From Fistularia commersonii (lineage: Eukaryota > Chordata > Actinopteri > Syngnathiformes > Fistulariidae), in the NCBI GenBank assembly GCA_037954325.1, contig JBBMNZ010000013.1:6063501-6127500 (forward strand): a DNA stretch of 64,000 nucleotides. The letters run 5' to 3'. A program made the translations under genes and the position numbers. Under the pieces are notes generated by a model. That model was not told the DNA's origin. It saw only the letters and a program-made list of their open reading frames with translations, and ran no database searches. The stretch's first letter is position 1. Each line of letters begins with the position of its first letter. Of this stretch, positions 24,431 through 37,464 are shown piece after piece.

Positions 24431-27400
24431 TTCTGTCAGGAGTCAGCCTTATTTACCGCCTCTCTTCGCTCCTGTTTACATTATCGATCGGCAGGGTTGC
24501 TTTAGTTCCACCATACATCAACGCCACCCCCTCTTCGTCTTCTCCCTGCCCCCGTGTTAAGGCTGCTGGCTCACATTACCCTGAAACCCGGGGGGAGAGG
24601 GAGAGACAAGGCGGTGCTGGATGGGGAGATGGAAAGCAGCGGAGCATGTTGGGATGTGTGAAGGATTTATGTGTAAATGGGTGAGTGTGTTGGATAGTGT
24701 GTTCTGCAGCATGTGAGAAGCAGTGTAAAGGGGGGGGAAGGAAATGTACGTGTGACTGATAGTCAGTGTGAGTGTGCAGTGGGTGTGTGTAACATAAATT
24801 ACCGGCTTTGTATTTACACAAGGTTGTTATATGGTTTCTCTGGCACAGGAGGGAGTGTTTCCTTCAATCTTGATCCCCAATAAATTGGCATGTCAATATT
24901 ATCGGACCATAATCTGCAATAAAGCTGCAATGCTTGTATAAGCTTTTATACAACAAGCTGACCTGGCCATTACAATCTACCTTTATTTGTAGCATCAAAG
25001 TAACCAAATTAATGCATTACTAAAATATTAATGTTGACCGTGCGCAAATACTTCTTAGCTTAGAACAAAATCGAGAAAAAATTCACGTCAGGCGTGTCTG
25101 CTGTTGCGACAGTAATGAGATCGTGTTTGCCTTCAGCTGATCGTACTTTAACTTTACGGTAGTCGAGCGACGCAGACTACTGAGTATAGCAAGGCAAATT
25201 GAACACAGTTCACAAGAGCTAGCTTTGGAAAAAAATGCCTTTCGTTGATAACATCCACCATTATTTAATTCTGAAAGTCATGATTTGCATTTGGGTGCTG
25301 TGATGTTTTGAAACTTGACTGAATCCGCCTCCCTCTGCATCCCAGTCGGATTCACTTACGACGACTCCGGTAATTAACAAAACAAACCCAGGACAGTGTG
25401 AAAAAAATCTGAAGTGCGAAACAGAGAAAGCTGAATTTTAATGCTTTTGTCTTCTTGATATTAATCAGAGGTCCTACAGATGTATGCTATGTGTGATTGT
25501 TTCATTTTTCCCACAGAACTGCAGTCTAAGTGTACACCTCCTCTCAGCACTTAAGATAAGTGCTGAAAGACAGTCATTACAATGTTTGGACACAACTTAT
25601 CCCAACACTAAAATGATTTTTTGTGATACTAAGTTAGAGTGAGAAAAAAATTGGCATGAATTTAGCAAAGATTTGCATAAAGCTAACTTATCAGTAAGCT
25701 CCAAATGTATATTTGGCCAAGACAAAATAAATCAGGTGCGGCACTGATCATATTTGTAATTCGACTGAACGCTTGTCTTTTAAAATTCATCAAATCTTAT
25801 TATCTGGATTCCATCTTTTTAATCTTTCATCTTACTTGTTATTGTTTTGACATATTTGTCCTCCAGGCAACCTTTGTGAGCAAAAGAATCAAATAGTAAG
25901 TGCAGTAATTTTTCCATTTTAAAGCATCTGGTGGCTGTTAATTTTTAACCATGTTCTATATTCAGGCACCTCTCTTGTTTAACTTATTTGAAGCGTTTTA
26001 CATAAAATGTGAAATTCACTAAAAAAAACAAACTTAATCATGCTGTTACCTGCATCCCTGAAAACGTTCAAACGGATCTCACAAACTGCAACTCTGCATG
26101 GACATCAACTTCCTTTGTCTTCCCAATTCCCGATTCGGCATGTCTGATTTGTGCCGAACAATAACAAACATTTTTCCATCATGCATTTCTACAGTTTCCG
26201 ACCATAGCTTAATGTGCTTCTCTGTGCTGTGGAAATTTATATGTAATTGCTGCTTTGTATTTTGACCCTTACGGTTCCAAAATGGTCATTATTCATTCAA
26301 TATATGTTGAATGTGTGACATGCTGGTTTTTATGAAAGGGGACAGTAAAAAGTACCTGCAAATGAACATTAGCGTGCATGCAGCTTGAATTAATGGCAGT
26401 CATTACTCCTGAACTGTGTGATGAATTGTGCCTCTTCTTTTGTCCTCCTGAAAACGTCCAGCTTTTACACAGAAAAGGAAATCACTACATACTGTAAAGC
26501 AAAATGGAGGATTTGTCATTGTCGTTCCGATTTCATCGAGAATTCAAGCGCTATTTTGATCCGATTGCAAGTTTTTGTTCTGTGCAATCATGTGATTGCA
26601 ATTTGGTCGTGCAATTTTCACTAAATCTTTAATTCTCGCACCTACTCTTCCTTCTTCATCTCCTGCATACGGTAATTGCAACATAATCACAAAAAAAAGT
26701 TATTCAGCAGACAGTTATACTTTCTACTTTGGACAGTTTTGGATGTGCATTTGAATTGTGAGTAAACAATAGGTTCCAAGTTTATTCCTTCCAGTATAAG
26801 ATCTTTCTAGTGATTCCTCAGGTCTCCCAGTGCTAATTCTATCTACAGTAAAATGTCTGCAGTTGTTGCACTCAAATAAATCATACCAAATCTCAACGGG
26901 GGTTATTCACAGTGATGGAAGGAGCAATCACAAAGAAACTTGTCTTACCAGTTTGCTCTCCTCCTATGGATAAATTTGCGTTATGAACAGTGTTTGGTTG
27001 ACAGGTCTCAGCAGCGTATGTGTCGTAGCAGCGTAACTGTGTGTTGATTTGTTTGGCTCTCAGCGAGATAACGGAAAAAACAACAAGGCCAACTTACACA
27101 AACCTGGTGGAGTGTGGTCATGGAGGCCAAGGATGAATCCATTACAGCCTGGGTTGAAACATTTAGCTCTGTGAAAGCTGTTTTTTTTTTCTATTCTTAC
27201 AATGGTATGAGCAGAGGTTCAGATTTAAGTGCGCCATGAAAGAGATGAAAACAAATAAAACAATAAAATAAAAAACTCTCACAAATTGATTCTATTCCCT
27301 GGCAGAGGAAAAAAAAAAAAAAAAAAAAAAAGGAGCCTGACATGTCGGATCTTTTTGAGAGAAGAAGGGGCCCCAAAGAGACAGTCTGGCAGCTGGGCAT

Positions 27401-27720
27401 TTTCAAATAAGACTTGCAATCGAACAATTCATTGCATCTACGAGTAGCAGATGGGAAATCACGTTTTTGTGAAGGCCATTTCAGAAAAAGAACAGAAATT
27501 TAATGTAAGAGAAAACTTTTTTTTTTTTTTTTAATCTCCGTTTCCCAAAACGTTTGCAGCAAGCATTCTCATAACTAATGGGAAAAATGAGGTTTAATTT
27601 CTTCTTACGGAATTACATTACTAGATCACAATCTCATCTACTCGACCAGCCTCAGACAGGCTAGTAACACAGCTAATATATGCAGTTTGGTCACGTATCT
27701 CTACAGCTATAAAATATATA

Positions 27721-28078
27721 CACTGCTCAAAAAAATAAAGGGAACACTTAAAAAACACATCCTAGATCTAAATGAATGAAATATTCTTATGAAATACTTT
27801 GCTCTTTACACAGTTGAATGTGCTGACAACAGAATCACACAAAAATGATCAATGGAAATCAATTGTATCAACCCATGGAGGTCTGGATTAGGAATCACAC
27901 TCAAAATTAAAGTGTAAAAACAAACTCCAGGCTGATCCAACTTTGATGTAATGTCCTTAAAACACGTCAAAATGAATCTGTGTTGCTTCCTGAGTGGACA
28001 CTATGATTTCACAGAAGTGTGATTGACTTGGAGTTACATTGTGTTGTTCAAGTGTTCCCTTTATTTTTTTGAGCATTA
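27721..28078. mobile_element. Internally deleted Tc1-like DNA transposon (MITE-like)
   Basis: Terminal inverted repeats are clear: CTGCTCAAAAAAATAAAGGG with AACACTT at the left and the reverse complement (AAGTGTTCCCTTTATTTTTT, then TGAGCA) at the right, with TA at both outer flanks. This is a very common fish Tc1-like family. The inside keeps the two subterminal regions (CCATGGAGGTCTGGATTAGG..., TTTGATGTAATGTCC..., GAAGTGTGATTGACTTGGAG...) but no transposase. They join near 27976-27984. It can only be mobilised in trans, if at all. Confidence 0.9.
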
Positions 28079-28429
28079 TATGTCCTAAATTGCAGGACTA
28101 AAATTGTAAGAGACAGCACATCCTTTAGACTCGGTTCTGTTATGAACATAGATCTTGACAGGAGGAAAGGTGTTTCTGAGCTCCTGATTAAGGTTAAGCA
28201 TTGCCGTGACTTGGTCATGGCTTGGGATTAAGCTGACCGACATCGACGGAACTCAAAGTAACGTTCCGACAAAGATGGTCGAGCAGGTGTCCCGGCACAT
28301 TCTGTCGAGTAAGTGGGCGTCACTGGCATGAGCCTTTGGAAAGCCTGAATGAGTGCCATCCGGTGACACCTTCTCCCTGCTTCGCCTTTGTCTGACAGGA
28401 AAGCTGTTTCACTTGTTTATTGTTATGAT

Positions 28430-29800
28430 CCCTTTTTTTTTTTTTTTTTTTTTCCCAGATCTGTTCTCCCTCCCTCTCCTGCCCCATTCTCACACCATTT
28501 TAACCTGGGGGGCATAAATGTGCCTCTGCTGCTTTCCATCAATGACCATCCGCCCGTCCATCTCCCCCATTCTCTCCTGCCTCCTCTCCTCTTAAACCTC
28601 CATCTGTGCTCCTGCTTTCTTTCCCTCCCATTTAAATAAAGGGGCAGGGAAAAGGCTAGCTCGTCCTTTGTATGCTTGGCCTTAGTTTGTGCTCAGCCAA
28701 GCAAACACGCCTCTTAAATCCAGGCCCAAGCCTCAGCACAAAAGAAAAGCTCAGGTCCTGTAAGGCCCCTTTGGCACGCCTGATCTCTTTTCACCTTTTT
28801 CTGAAAAAAGACAGAGGGGCAGTTATTCTAAACACGAGGACAAGCATGGACGGAAGAGAGCGGAACAAGATGCCGATGGTAAAAAAAAAGAGAAGACGTT
28901 ATTCTCTTCGGCGGCGCACAGCAGCACGCGCATTCTTTACTCGCTCTCAATCCTGCGCTTCAACCTCTCTTTTCCCTCAGCCAAGCAACACTGGTGCTTT
29001 TTTTAAATCCGTTTTTTTTTTTTTTTTCTTTTTGAAAGCGAATGAATTAACTGTATGAATTAACACCAGGGCTCCTGCTGTGATCATCATCATCACGCTT
29101 GTCCTCATCAGCAGCACAGCTTTGATGAAGATTTTTAACACCTAGATGCATTGCACCGCTGATTCTATAGCGGGAAGAAGCACAGATGTCGACAACCTTG
29201 TCAAAGAAAAGAAAAAGACCCTCTTTAACTAGCAGTCTTTAGCCGAGACTCTGTCAGGTCTCTTGGCACTACTGAAGAAATCTGATGATGATGATGGGAA
29301 TACAGAGGGGGGAGCAGGCGAGACAGCTCCGGGTGGTAAACGTGGGGTAGGCGGGGAGGAGAGGGGGACGGCTGGTGAGGTAGAAGAAAACCTACATGGG
29401 GAGAGTGGAAAAAAAAAAAAAAAAAACACGAGGGGGGGGGAGCTGATATAGAAGTGAAGACAAAAGGGGTAAAAAAAAAAAAAAAAAAAAAAAAGCAGGA
29501 TGGTGAAAAGGTGGCGATGTGACAAGGAGAATGAGAATGGTACAAGGTGTTAAAGCCGTCGATGGCAGTCGGCAGACGTACCGTGTCATGTCGTCTGAGG
29601 AGAAACAGAAAAACAAGAGATCGGCAGGGTGACAGGTGAAGCGGAGAGATGGAGGTCTGGAAGGCGAGGAAGAGGGGGCGTCTGCTAGAACTACAGTGAG
29701 GATTTTAATTAGCGGTAATTGGCCACCGAGGGAACAGAAACTGTGAAATGGGAGTTCGGAGAAGGAGAGAGGGAACATAGCAGCCAGCTTTTGACAGAGT
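28430..29800. repeat. Strand-asymmetric segment with A/T runs
   Basis: The plus strand is pyrimidine-rich at 28430-28640 (with a T run at 28433-28453) and purine-rich at about 29150-29800 (with A runs near 29410-29426 and 29471-29494 and G runs). No exon, tRNA or mobile element is recognised. An 8-bp inverted repeat (TGCTTGGC / GCCAAGCA) sits at 28673-28702. Confidence 0.6.
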
Positions 29801-32753
29801 GATATCTCTCTTGCTTTGTACCTCTCCATTTCCTTCAGCGCATTTCCTATTTGGGTCTTTCTGTCTGCATCTTGTTTTTTGTCTGTCTTCCCCCCCCCTC
29901 CTCTTATTATGTTATTCTGGTCTCACCCACATAGTATGTTTCACTTGCACGCCCTGACCACCTGGCACTTAAAGGTCCCCCCCCCCCCCTGGCAGCGATT
30001 CAACACTTAAAAATTCCCTCTACGTTTTTCCAAATCACATCTATATGTATTTCTTGGAGGAAAATCAATTTCTGTCTTTAAATATCTGTAAAGCGAGTGG
30101 AACCCTCTGAATATTCAAGAACACTGAAACCAACAGCATCAGCATTTTGCTAATCAATGCAGACTCTTATAGAGACGATCATGTGCACATTTGAAGCCGG
30201 TTTTAAAGAAAGAGAATACAAGGCTAAGCGTTGCATATGAGGCTCAATGGAAAATGTAAGAAGTACATTTTTTTCAAAGACCTCTTGCAATTTTGCTAAA
30301 CTTACATCATACATTAGGAGTTCAGTAACGTGTCACTAATAGCCGGGAAACCTGGCACTGAGAGCCATTTTACTGGTAAAATACTATTTTGTAAATAAAT
30401 TCTCATATTTGAAGAAATACAAAAACATGGTTAGTCTCTTTCCAAAGTCACCCAATGTGACTGTCTGATAGATGTTGCTGTGCCCGAGTGTCCCAGGGCT
30501 CTATGGGATGGAAGAAAAATATCAAGTGCCACCTGGAGCAATGTTTCCTTTGTTTTTAACTCATGATCCACAAATTTCTGTTTTATCTCTGCATATTTCC
30601 AGAGAATTACCAAGTAAAATAAGATTTTCATTCATTGATGTTGTAGTTGAAGAGCTGGACTTTAGAAGTGGCAGTGTTTCTTGAATAAACAACACTAAAA
30701 GTTTATTTTATAGGCCTTCACTTTCCCATTAACAATTTTGGGAGTTCTTTTGTAAGGGCTCGAAAATTATGGTAATATTCAAGGAGAAAATAGAAACGGC
30801 CCTTGCTCGAGCAATACAAATTCATTATTAATTCATCTCTAAAAATAATTGTAGGCCAGAGAACACATTTTCAATATTCACACATTTAGGGAACCTGCTT
30901 TGCACTAAAAACAGCACTTTATGATTATGATGATGGCGTTATGATGGGATCTGAACACGGGACTATTCAGAGCGCAATCGTGGGGAACTGGAGTTTGGCA
31001 CTAAAACTGTCATCCTGTGATGCTAATGAACCACGGAATTCTGTTACTCTCAAATGTCACCAAACCAAGCGGTGTCTCCACTGCTCAAGAATACCGATGA
31101 CGGTTTAGGCTACAAGCTGTCCAGAGTCCTGATCTCCGGCTCTTTTGTCCCACCCTTCGGTAACTTCCCTCCCCGGTGTGTCATGATGTTGTATATCGCT
31201 GGGATGGCAGGGGAACAAAAGTCGACAGGAGACCGAGAAAGCAGGACTACGGCGCATTATATCGGTACACAGGTGAGCTCTGGTGCTCTCGGTCGTCAAG
31301 ACAACACATTTGGAGGATGCTCCCTTGTCAGGCGACGAGACACAAAAACACGAAGCTAGGGGTGCATCGTACAGCGAGCGTGTGGCTCTCGAGCGAGATT
31401 AAAAAAAAAAAAAAAGACAAAATCAAGACCGTTCAAGTCTCCAGGAAGCCAATTTTGAGTGGTTCTCTCACCCGAAGTTGACTACTTTGAGTACCTTTAG
31501 ATTTTGCTCGACATGCAGATTCACACAAGGCATGCGTGAAAATTTTCCAGCTGTCATTTGTAAACATCCCCGAATTACATGTAACTCTAAAAAGCAGCGG
31601 GAGTGTGCTGTACACTCCCAGTGTTGCTAGGTTACGATACTCAGACTCTGCTGGCTAAGTGGCTGCATGATCACCGATGGACACTCTGCAGGGAGAGCTA
31701 ACGCTGTAGCGCCAGTGCCATTTGGCTACTGGTGAATCGGGCGTGCCTGAAATTCCACATCTGGTGGCGAGCCCATGCAAATCAGGATCAAACACTAAGA
31801 GATTAGTCCTGTCCCTCAACCTCTCATCCCCGCTCCTGTCAGGCTTCATTTTAATTTCTTGCTCTTTCATTCGGCACTGCTCTGCCTTCACAGTCGTCCG
31901 CCCGCTTTGTTATCCCCGCTTTGCTTTCTCTTTGCTTGCTCTCTCTCATTGCTGTCTTGACTCTCTCCCTCTCCCGCTGTGAGATAATCAAGCCCTGTTG
32001 TGAGTGTTTAAGCGCCGAACCAGACGCATGTTGAATTATTCCTTGGACTTATCGTTTCGTCTGGGACGGGGAGAGACAGTCTAGTACCACATGCTGGCTA
32101 ATGACCACACACGCAAGGGGAGCGACTCGTGCACGCTCGCACATTCAACCGTACAGTTAGTTACTCGATGAGTTAAAGAGCTTGTAAGTGAGTCAGATCA
32201 CGCGGCTGTACGACAGGTGAGAATTATACACCGCTTGTACGGATACCTACCCTCGCCTTTTACATTTGAGAATAGCGGAACATTTGAGGCGACGCGTACT
32301 TTATGCACCCGAATGCAAGGGTGAGGACGCCCCGTGACAGGGAACGGCATCTGTTCACACTCGTCCCCACACACATCACGGCTAACAGCCTCAAAGTTAA
32401 ACAAGTGAACCAACAAAGGAGAACAGACAATGTAAGAACTCATCTCCTCCTAATTCCCTTCTGCCTTCGGCTCCCCTCCATTTTCGTTTTTTTGTCTCCC
32501 TCGCCCGCTCCCTCCTTGTCTATCTCTTCCACTCCAGCTCTGCATTCTGCCTTGATCTCTCCTTTATCATCACTTCTTTTTAATTTGGTTCTCTCCCTTT
32601 TTCTTCCACTTCCATTGTGAACTCTCACTGGAAGCTGATATCACAACAGCTCGGTCTTTCTTTCATCTTCCTCTCACACACACACTGATGCACGCAGACG
32701 GCCACACAAGGACACACGCATGCATACAGAAAAAAAAAAAAACAAACGCGCGT

Positions 32754-32756
<3 letters not shown>

Positions 32757-32793
<37 letters not shown>

Positions 32794-32796
32794 ACA
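32757..32796 (+). repeat. (CA)n microsatellite
   Basis: A CA dinucleotide array with one TA interruption, preceded by an A run at 32730-32741. It is a simple sequence repeat with no coding meaning. Confidence 0.97.
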
Positions 32797-33609
32797 GCCA
32801 CTTCAGTGGTCATTTCAATGTGCTATGTTTAAATTATCCCCCGATTGTGTTTGCCATTAAGGTCGGATCCCTGCTCAAAATTTCAATAAGTCCTTGATAA
32901 ATAGCATAAAAAAAATTTGTGAGGCTTTCTGTGACTTAACAATGTCACCTTGCATTGTAAAAATGAATTCACATTATTTAACCTGTGTTAATGTTATGTT
33001 TGCCTTTCTTTGCAGTTGTTAACCTGCTCTTAAGACCTGGTGGAGGAGCGGAGCATGACTGGAGTGATTACATTTAACAGCACAGCATTTTGCATTTTAA
33101 AGCATTGCTCTTAATGGGAGTGTGCTCTTTCTAGTTAGGTCTTTGCTTTTTTTTTTTGAATACTAAAATCGTGGTCCGGTTTTGGGGGCGGCCTTATATC
33201 CTGACCGAATTGATTAATTCTGGTCTCGTCATGGTCATACTTGGCCCTTATGACATCGGGAAATGAAATGAGATGAGATAATGCGATGTAAAGCAGATCT
33301 CTTTTTAAAATGAAAACCATGTTTTGTTCCCCGGTTTAAACCGTTCAGTCATATTAAACACATGTAAAAGGGACTGCTCTGCTGTAAGGGAGAGAATTTA
33401 TTATTGATAGCAACTCGGGGTTTAGACCGTTTCAATTATTTTCGTGACAAAGAATCTTTTATTGATTTTCGGAACTCTATTGTAAGATTTGCAACGTTCT
33501 ACATCTTCTTCCCACACACCTCAGCTTGGAATACATCCAGGATAATCATACTTAACACTTCCTTTATGTTGCCTAGAGGTTAAGCAACACTTAAACAATT
33601 TTTACTCAC

Positions 33610-33726
33610 ACTTTGCTGGGAGCCCATAGCCGCAGGTGATCTTTGCCTGTCCGGTCTCACAGCCATGAAGGGAGGCGCACTCCTTTTTTAGCTGGGGGCC
33701 TGCGGAACGGTGGATCGCCCCGTCCA
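33610..33726 (-). CDS. macrod1: Macro-domain exon with catalytic Asp (VDGAIHRSAGP...CGYGLPAK)
   Basis: This 117-nt exon gives (V)DGAIHRSAGPQLKKEC, then ASLHGCETGQAKIT, then CGYGLPAK(Y). The Asp right after the split Val codon aligns with the catalytic/substrate Asp of the family (Asp102 in human MACROD2, Asp184 in MACROD1). The His in AIHRSAGP and the conserved AKITCGY strand are present. Phase is 1 in and 1 out. The acceptor follows a pyrimidine-rich CTCTCGTCTTCAG and the donor is GTGAGT. It joins in frame to the exon at 48281-48310 across 14.6 kb and to the exon at 9743 across 23.9 kb. Human paralogs have Cys where this protein has Ala (DGAIH), a common substitution in the wider macro family. 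Confidence 0.96.
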
Positions 33727-36268
33727 CTGAAGACGAGAGAAAAAGGGATTTTAGGAGATGGCCTACATATGTGTATCCCCCACAGTCTGACTTACAGGCA
33801 GTCTAAAGTTGTTTGAAGTCCGGCAGACACATTTACCAGACTGTAGCAGGTGTCAGCAGGCTTAGCACAGCGAGGACCTTGATAATGTTGGTATTAATGA
33901 TGAATACTGAAATTTCCCGTGTTCTGCACACGTTAACCTTCGTCCTAAATCCCCCTTTTTTTACTTAATGGGAAAAAGCATCTGTCTCGCCGCATGTCAG
34001 TCTGTTTAATGGATTTTAGGGTTACTGCTTTGGTTAATTGCTCGATTTAATGTGTTATTAAGGACTCAGCTGACTAGGAGTTTTTGGTCAATTAGTCTTT
34101 ATTAATGGCTTTTCATAAATCTACATAATATTCAGGAATGCATATCCATCTTTGATCCACGCTACATCTAAATACCATGTCAGTGTCCTTTTCCATGGGG
34201 GTAGAATTAAGGAAAAAAATATTGTCTGCTCTGACCAGTAAGGATTCAATTGTCATTTCTAAAGTCCTTGAGGTTAGGACTAAAAAAAAAATCATAATTA
34301 TTGTGTTATGGAACATTAAAATAGCTTTTCAAATGTAATTAAAGCCCATTTGACAAATAAATCAATTATATATCAGTTGACAAACACAATAACAGTGTAC
34401 CCAGGTTTAGAATTTCAAGAAGATTTTCATTTCAAAACAACTTTCAGCGTCCCAAAGTGGAAAGTTTCTCAATTTTGCAAGCAACCATGGTTTTATCACT
34501 AATATCGAGCGTGTTGTGATAAAGTCCAACACGAGATGGGATCAGTGCCATCGATTATCACAAGAAAAGCCACCTGACAATCAAATTGTATGTTATTGCA
34601 TAGTAGAGGCACATTCCCATCTTATATTTATTTCATTTTGTCATTCAGATATTGAACAAGTGTATGGCTTTGTGCTCCCGTTCAAGTTGTTGAAGGCTGG
34701 TGGAGTCACATCTCGTGGATATTGCACACAGCTGCATCCAAAGGATCATGAATGATAACTGGTTGGAAAGGGGATGGAGCTCTGCCTCTTAGTATTGTGC
34801 CCTTTGTACATCCCCATAATGTCTCTTTTCAGCATTATAACGGGAGGCCTTGTGGTGTCATGCGTGCGCTTGTCTGTGGAAACATCCACGAAATCCATGC
34901 AAATCATGGGAATGAATTGGAGCACCTTCCAGAGGCCTCAATCAATGAGCCCATTCATTCTGTCTGAAGATGCACTGATATATGAAATGATGAATGGTGA
35001 TTTATTGGTGATAGTGAAACTGTCAGTTTCTCAATGACTCCTATCTGAAGACTTCTCTTTTCATCACTTTTGCCAGTCTCATATACTGGTATAATTTGGT
35101 AGAATTGGTTTGTAAGACTCGAGGGGTTTTTCACCCCAGCCTTTGAGTATAAAATGTGAAATGATCAATACAACATTTTATATCAACCCTCTCGCTATTC
35201 GTTATGGAATATGCTTAAAATATAAAATGAAAATAATACTGATTCTTTGTTCTCTTTTTTGTTCTTCACTTTCGGATTTTAAAAAGAGTTGCCCCTACAT
35301 GAATTCATGTAAAAAAAAAACTCAAAAAGTTGAGTGGAACACCACATGTTGCTAAATTATACATCTCATAACACACGACCAAACATTTTTAATTAGACAA
35401 GTGACAATTTTTCTAAGTAGTTTCTGCAAACTAAGTTTATAGGATCCATCTGTTGAGTAGAAAAGTTGGGACCTGAACATTTCAGGAGATAAATACTCCA
35501 AAAAAAAAAAAAAAAAGGAAAACAAAGCGCTACTAACTCTGAATTATCTTTAGCTTATGTCAAACTCTTTCTTGGTTTAAATTGACTACTGATCTCTAAA
35601 TGTAGGAGCCTGGTGTGCAGAATAAAATGCCTCAGCCTGAAACACATCTGTCAAGAAAAATGTTGTCACAGCACTGCAAGATTTTTCAGCACTAGGTGAA
35701 AATGGTATTTTAACACTCATCCATATGTCACAGCTCAGTGTGTTGGCCTGTAGGTCTTATCTCTCGCCTACTGTAGATAGACCAGCTGTTAAAGCGGTGT
35801 GTTTCAGCAGACTAGAGCAGCTCTGGCCTAGAGGGGATCTGGTATTATCAGAACGTTATTGTGTTAAGTTGGCATATTGCATGCAGTGTTGCGCTGTTGT
35901 GTGTACCATGTCATGCTGTGCCATGTTCAACTGGGCTGCACTGAGAGCAAAGCAAAGTGTGAGGGTGTGAAAGATGAGCACAGAACACTGGTTGCCTCCT
36001 TAGGGTGCAGCTCAGATAACGCGTTCCTGGTGTGTGTGTATTTGTGCGTGACTTTGTGTACCCAATTTAAGTTGATTTGCAAATGGGCACAGATGTGTGT
36101 ATGTGGGGTGGGGGGGTGAGCGTGCGTGCGTGCATGCAGGGAGTCCTTGAGGTGACACAGTGTTTCGCTGTATGCACAAAACTTTCAAGCGGCCCATCTC
36201 TGAAATAGAGAACGAGTGTGATAAGACGGAGAGATGAAAAAGAGAAGAGAAGGGAATAAGGGAGAGCT

Positions 36269-36270
<2 letters not shown>

Positions 36271-36300
<30 letters not shown>
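36271..36300. repeat. 30-bp A homopolymer
   Basis: An uninterrupted A run, followed directly by CAGTCTGGAGG. It is not preceded by a recognisable retroposed gene. It is prone to polymorphism and sequencing error. Confidence 0.95.
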
Positions 36301-36301
<1 letters not shown>

Positions 36302-36387
36302 AGTCTGGAGGGATAAGGAAAGAGACAAGAATAACAGAGGGGGAACAAATGGAAATGGAAACTCAAATCTAATCCACCAAGACACTT

Positions 36388-36480
36388 ACCGGCCATTTCA
36401 TTAGGTAGATGTACAATCTAATTTGATCCAATACAACAGCCATAAACTCTGCCATTACAAAGATAATGATGTGCATTTGT
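36388..36480 (+). mobile_element. Terminal fragment of a dispersed DNA-element-like repeat
   Basis: GGCCATTTCATTAGGTAGAT, then GTACAATCTAATTTGATCC and AATACAACAGCC, resembles the common vertebrate repeat end GGCCACTTTATTAGGTACACCTGT followed by an AATCTAAT...CAATACAACAGC body. Only one end is visible and there is no coding relic, so the superfamily is left open. Confidence 0.5.
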
Positions 36481-36692
36481 GATTGACAGTTCAGGCCTTG
36501 AGAGTAAATGCTTCAAATGCACAAAATGCATTCAGGATGAAGAGAAATATCTCTGGAAACACCATTGATTCTGTAAATTATTCATGTATATATACATAAT
36601 GCAAAGAATTATACAAACCGATGACCGTCTACTCTTCTCAATGAGGTACTCACAGCTGGATTACTTCAATGGGCATTAAAGCACATGGAAAT

Positions 36693-36694
<2 letters not shown>

Positions 36695-36728
<34 letters not shown>
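36695..36728 (+). repeat. (AC)n microsatellite
   Basis: A perfect 34-bp AC dinucleotide array in intronic sequence. Confidence 0.97.
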
Positions 36729-36733
<5 letters not shown>

Positions 36734-37464
36734 AAATTTGATGCATTCCAGTAATCTAAGAAAAGATATTATTTCTGCTGCTTTTAAGACAGCCTTTCTC
36801 TCTGAAATGTTTCAGTTTACAAACAATTCCAACAACCATCGTTCCAGAGTTGAGGGTTGCAAAATGCTTTGCAACTCTTAGGAGTCACAATTTAATTACT
36901 AAGTTGAAAGAAGACTTAAAGACAGCGGAGATGGGACACCATTTGGGTCAGTGTAGACTGGTAACACCTTTGGTTACCAGGGGTAACCAAAAAAAAGGGA
37001 TTCACATAAAAAAGGGATCCCAGATTTGATTTAAATCACCGACATGAATGAGGATGGGTTCTTTGAACGTTTATTTGCAGTGCTAAAGTTCCAAAAATTG
37101 TTGCCGCGAAAGACTCAGTTTTCATGATGTTCATATGAAGAGAAATACAGTTAGATTAGTGGACAAATTTCTATTGTTTACTTGACCGCATATATAATGT
37201 AGCTAATAAAATACACATTTACAAACAAAAGTCCCGACGTGAAAGTGCTGGGTATTACTATCTAATGTAAAACTTTAAGTGGACGTGCTTATTATGCAGA
37301 CAGTGTTATATATAATTAAAGCATAGCATACTGTGTGCTTTTTTTATTACCACAACCAAACAAAAGTGAGCATAATAGTTGACTGATGTAGAGCCAGTTT
37401 TGGATGAGAATCAGATGACAGTGATTCTATTAAGAACATGCCAACACTACATCAAATGAATTCA

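Larger units (their letters stand above)
9744..33609 (-). other. Large intron (23.9 kb) of the macro-domain gene, rich in repeat relics
   Basis: This intron separates the catalytic-Asp exon from the YVIHTVGP exon. It holds the dispersed repeats, SINE pieces, RTE fragments and Tc1-like element listed separately, plus microsatellites and pyrimidine- or purine-rich tracts (24.0-24.4, 28.4-28.6, 29.2-29.8 and 32.4-32.8 kb). Stretches in which I see nothing nameable are about 10.5-12.1, 12.9-16.9, 20.9-24.0, 24.9-27.6, 30.0-32.4 and 32.9-33.6 kb. The longest reading frames (14488-14991 and 23911-24426) are low-complexity or lack any family signature, so I do not call them genes. Confidence 0.75.

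Noticed and set aside
30930..31045. tRNA-like sequence on the minus strand (GTGTTCAGATCCC)
   Set aside because: It has a weak B-box-like match only; the cloverleaf cannot be drawn and the body of the local SINE family is absent.
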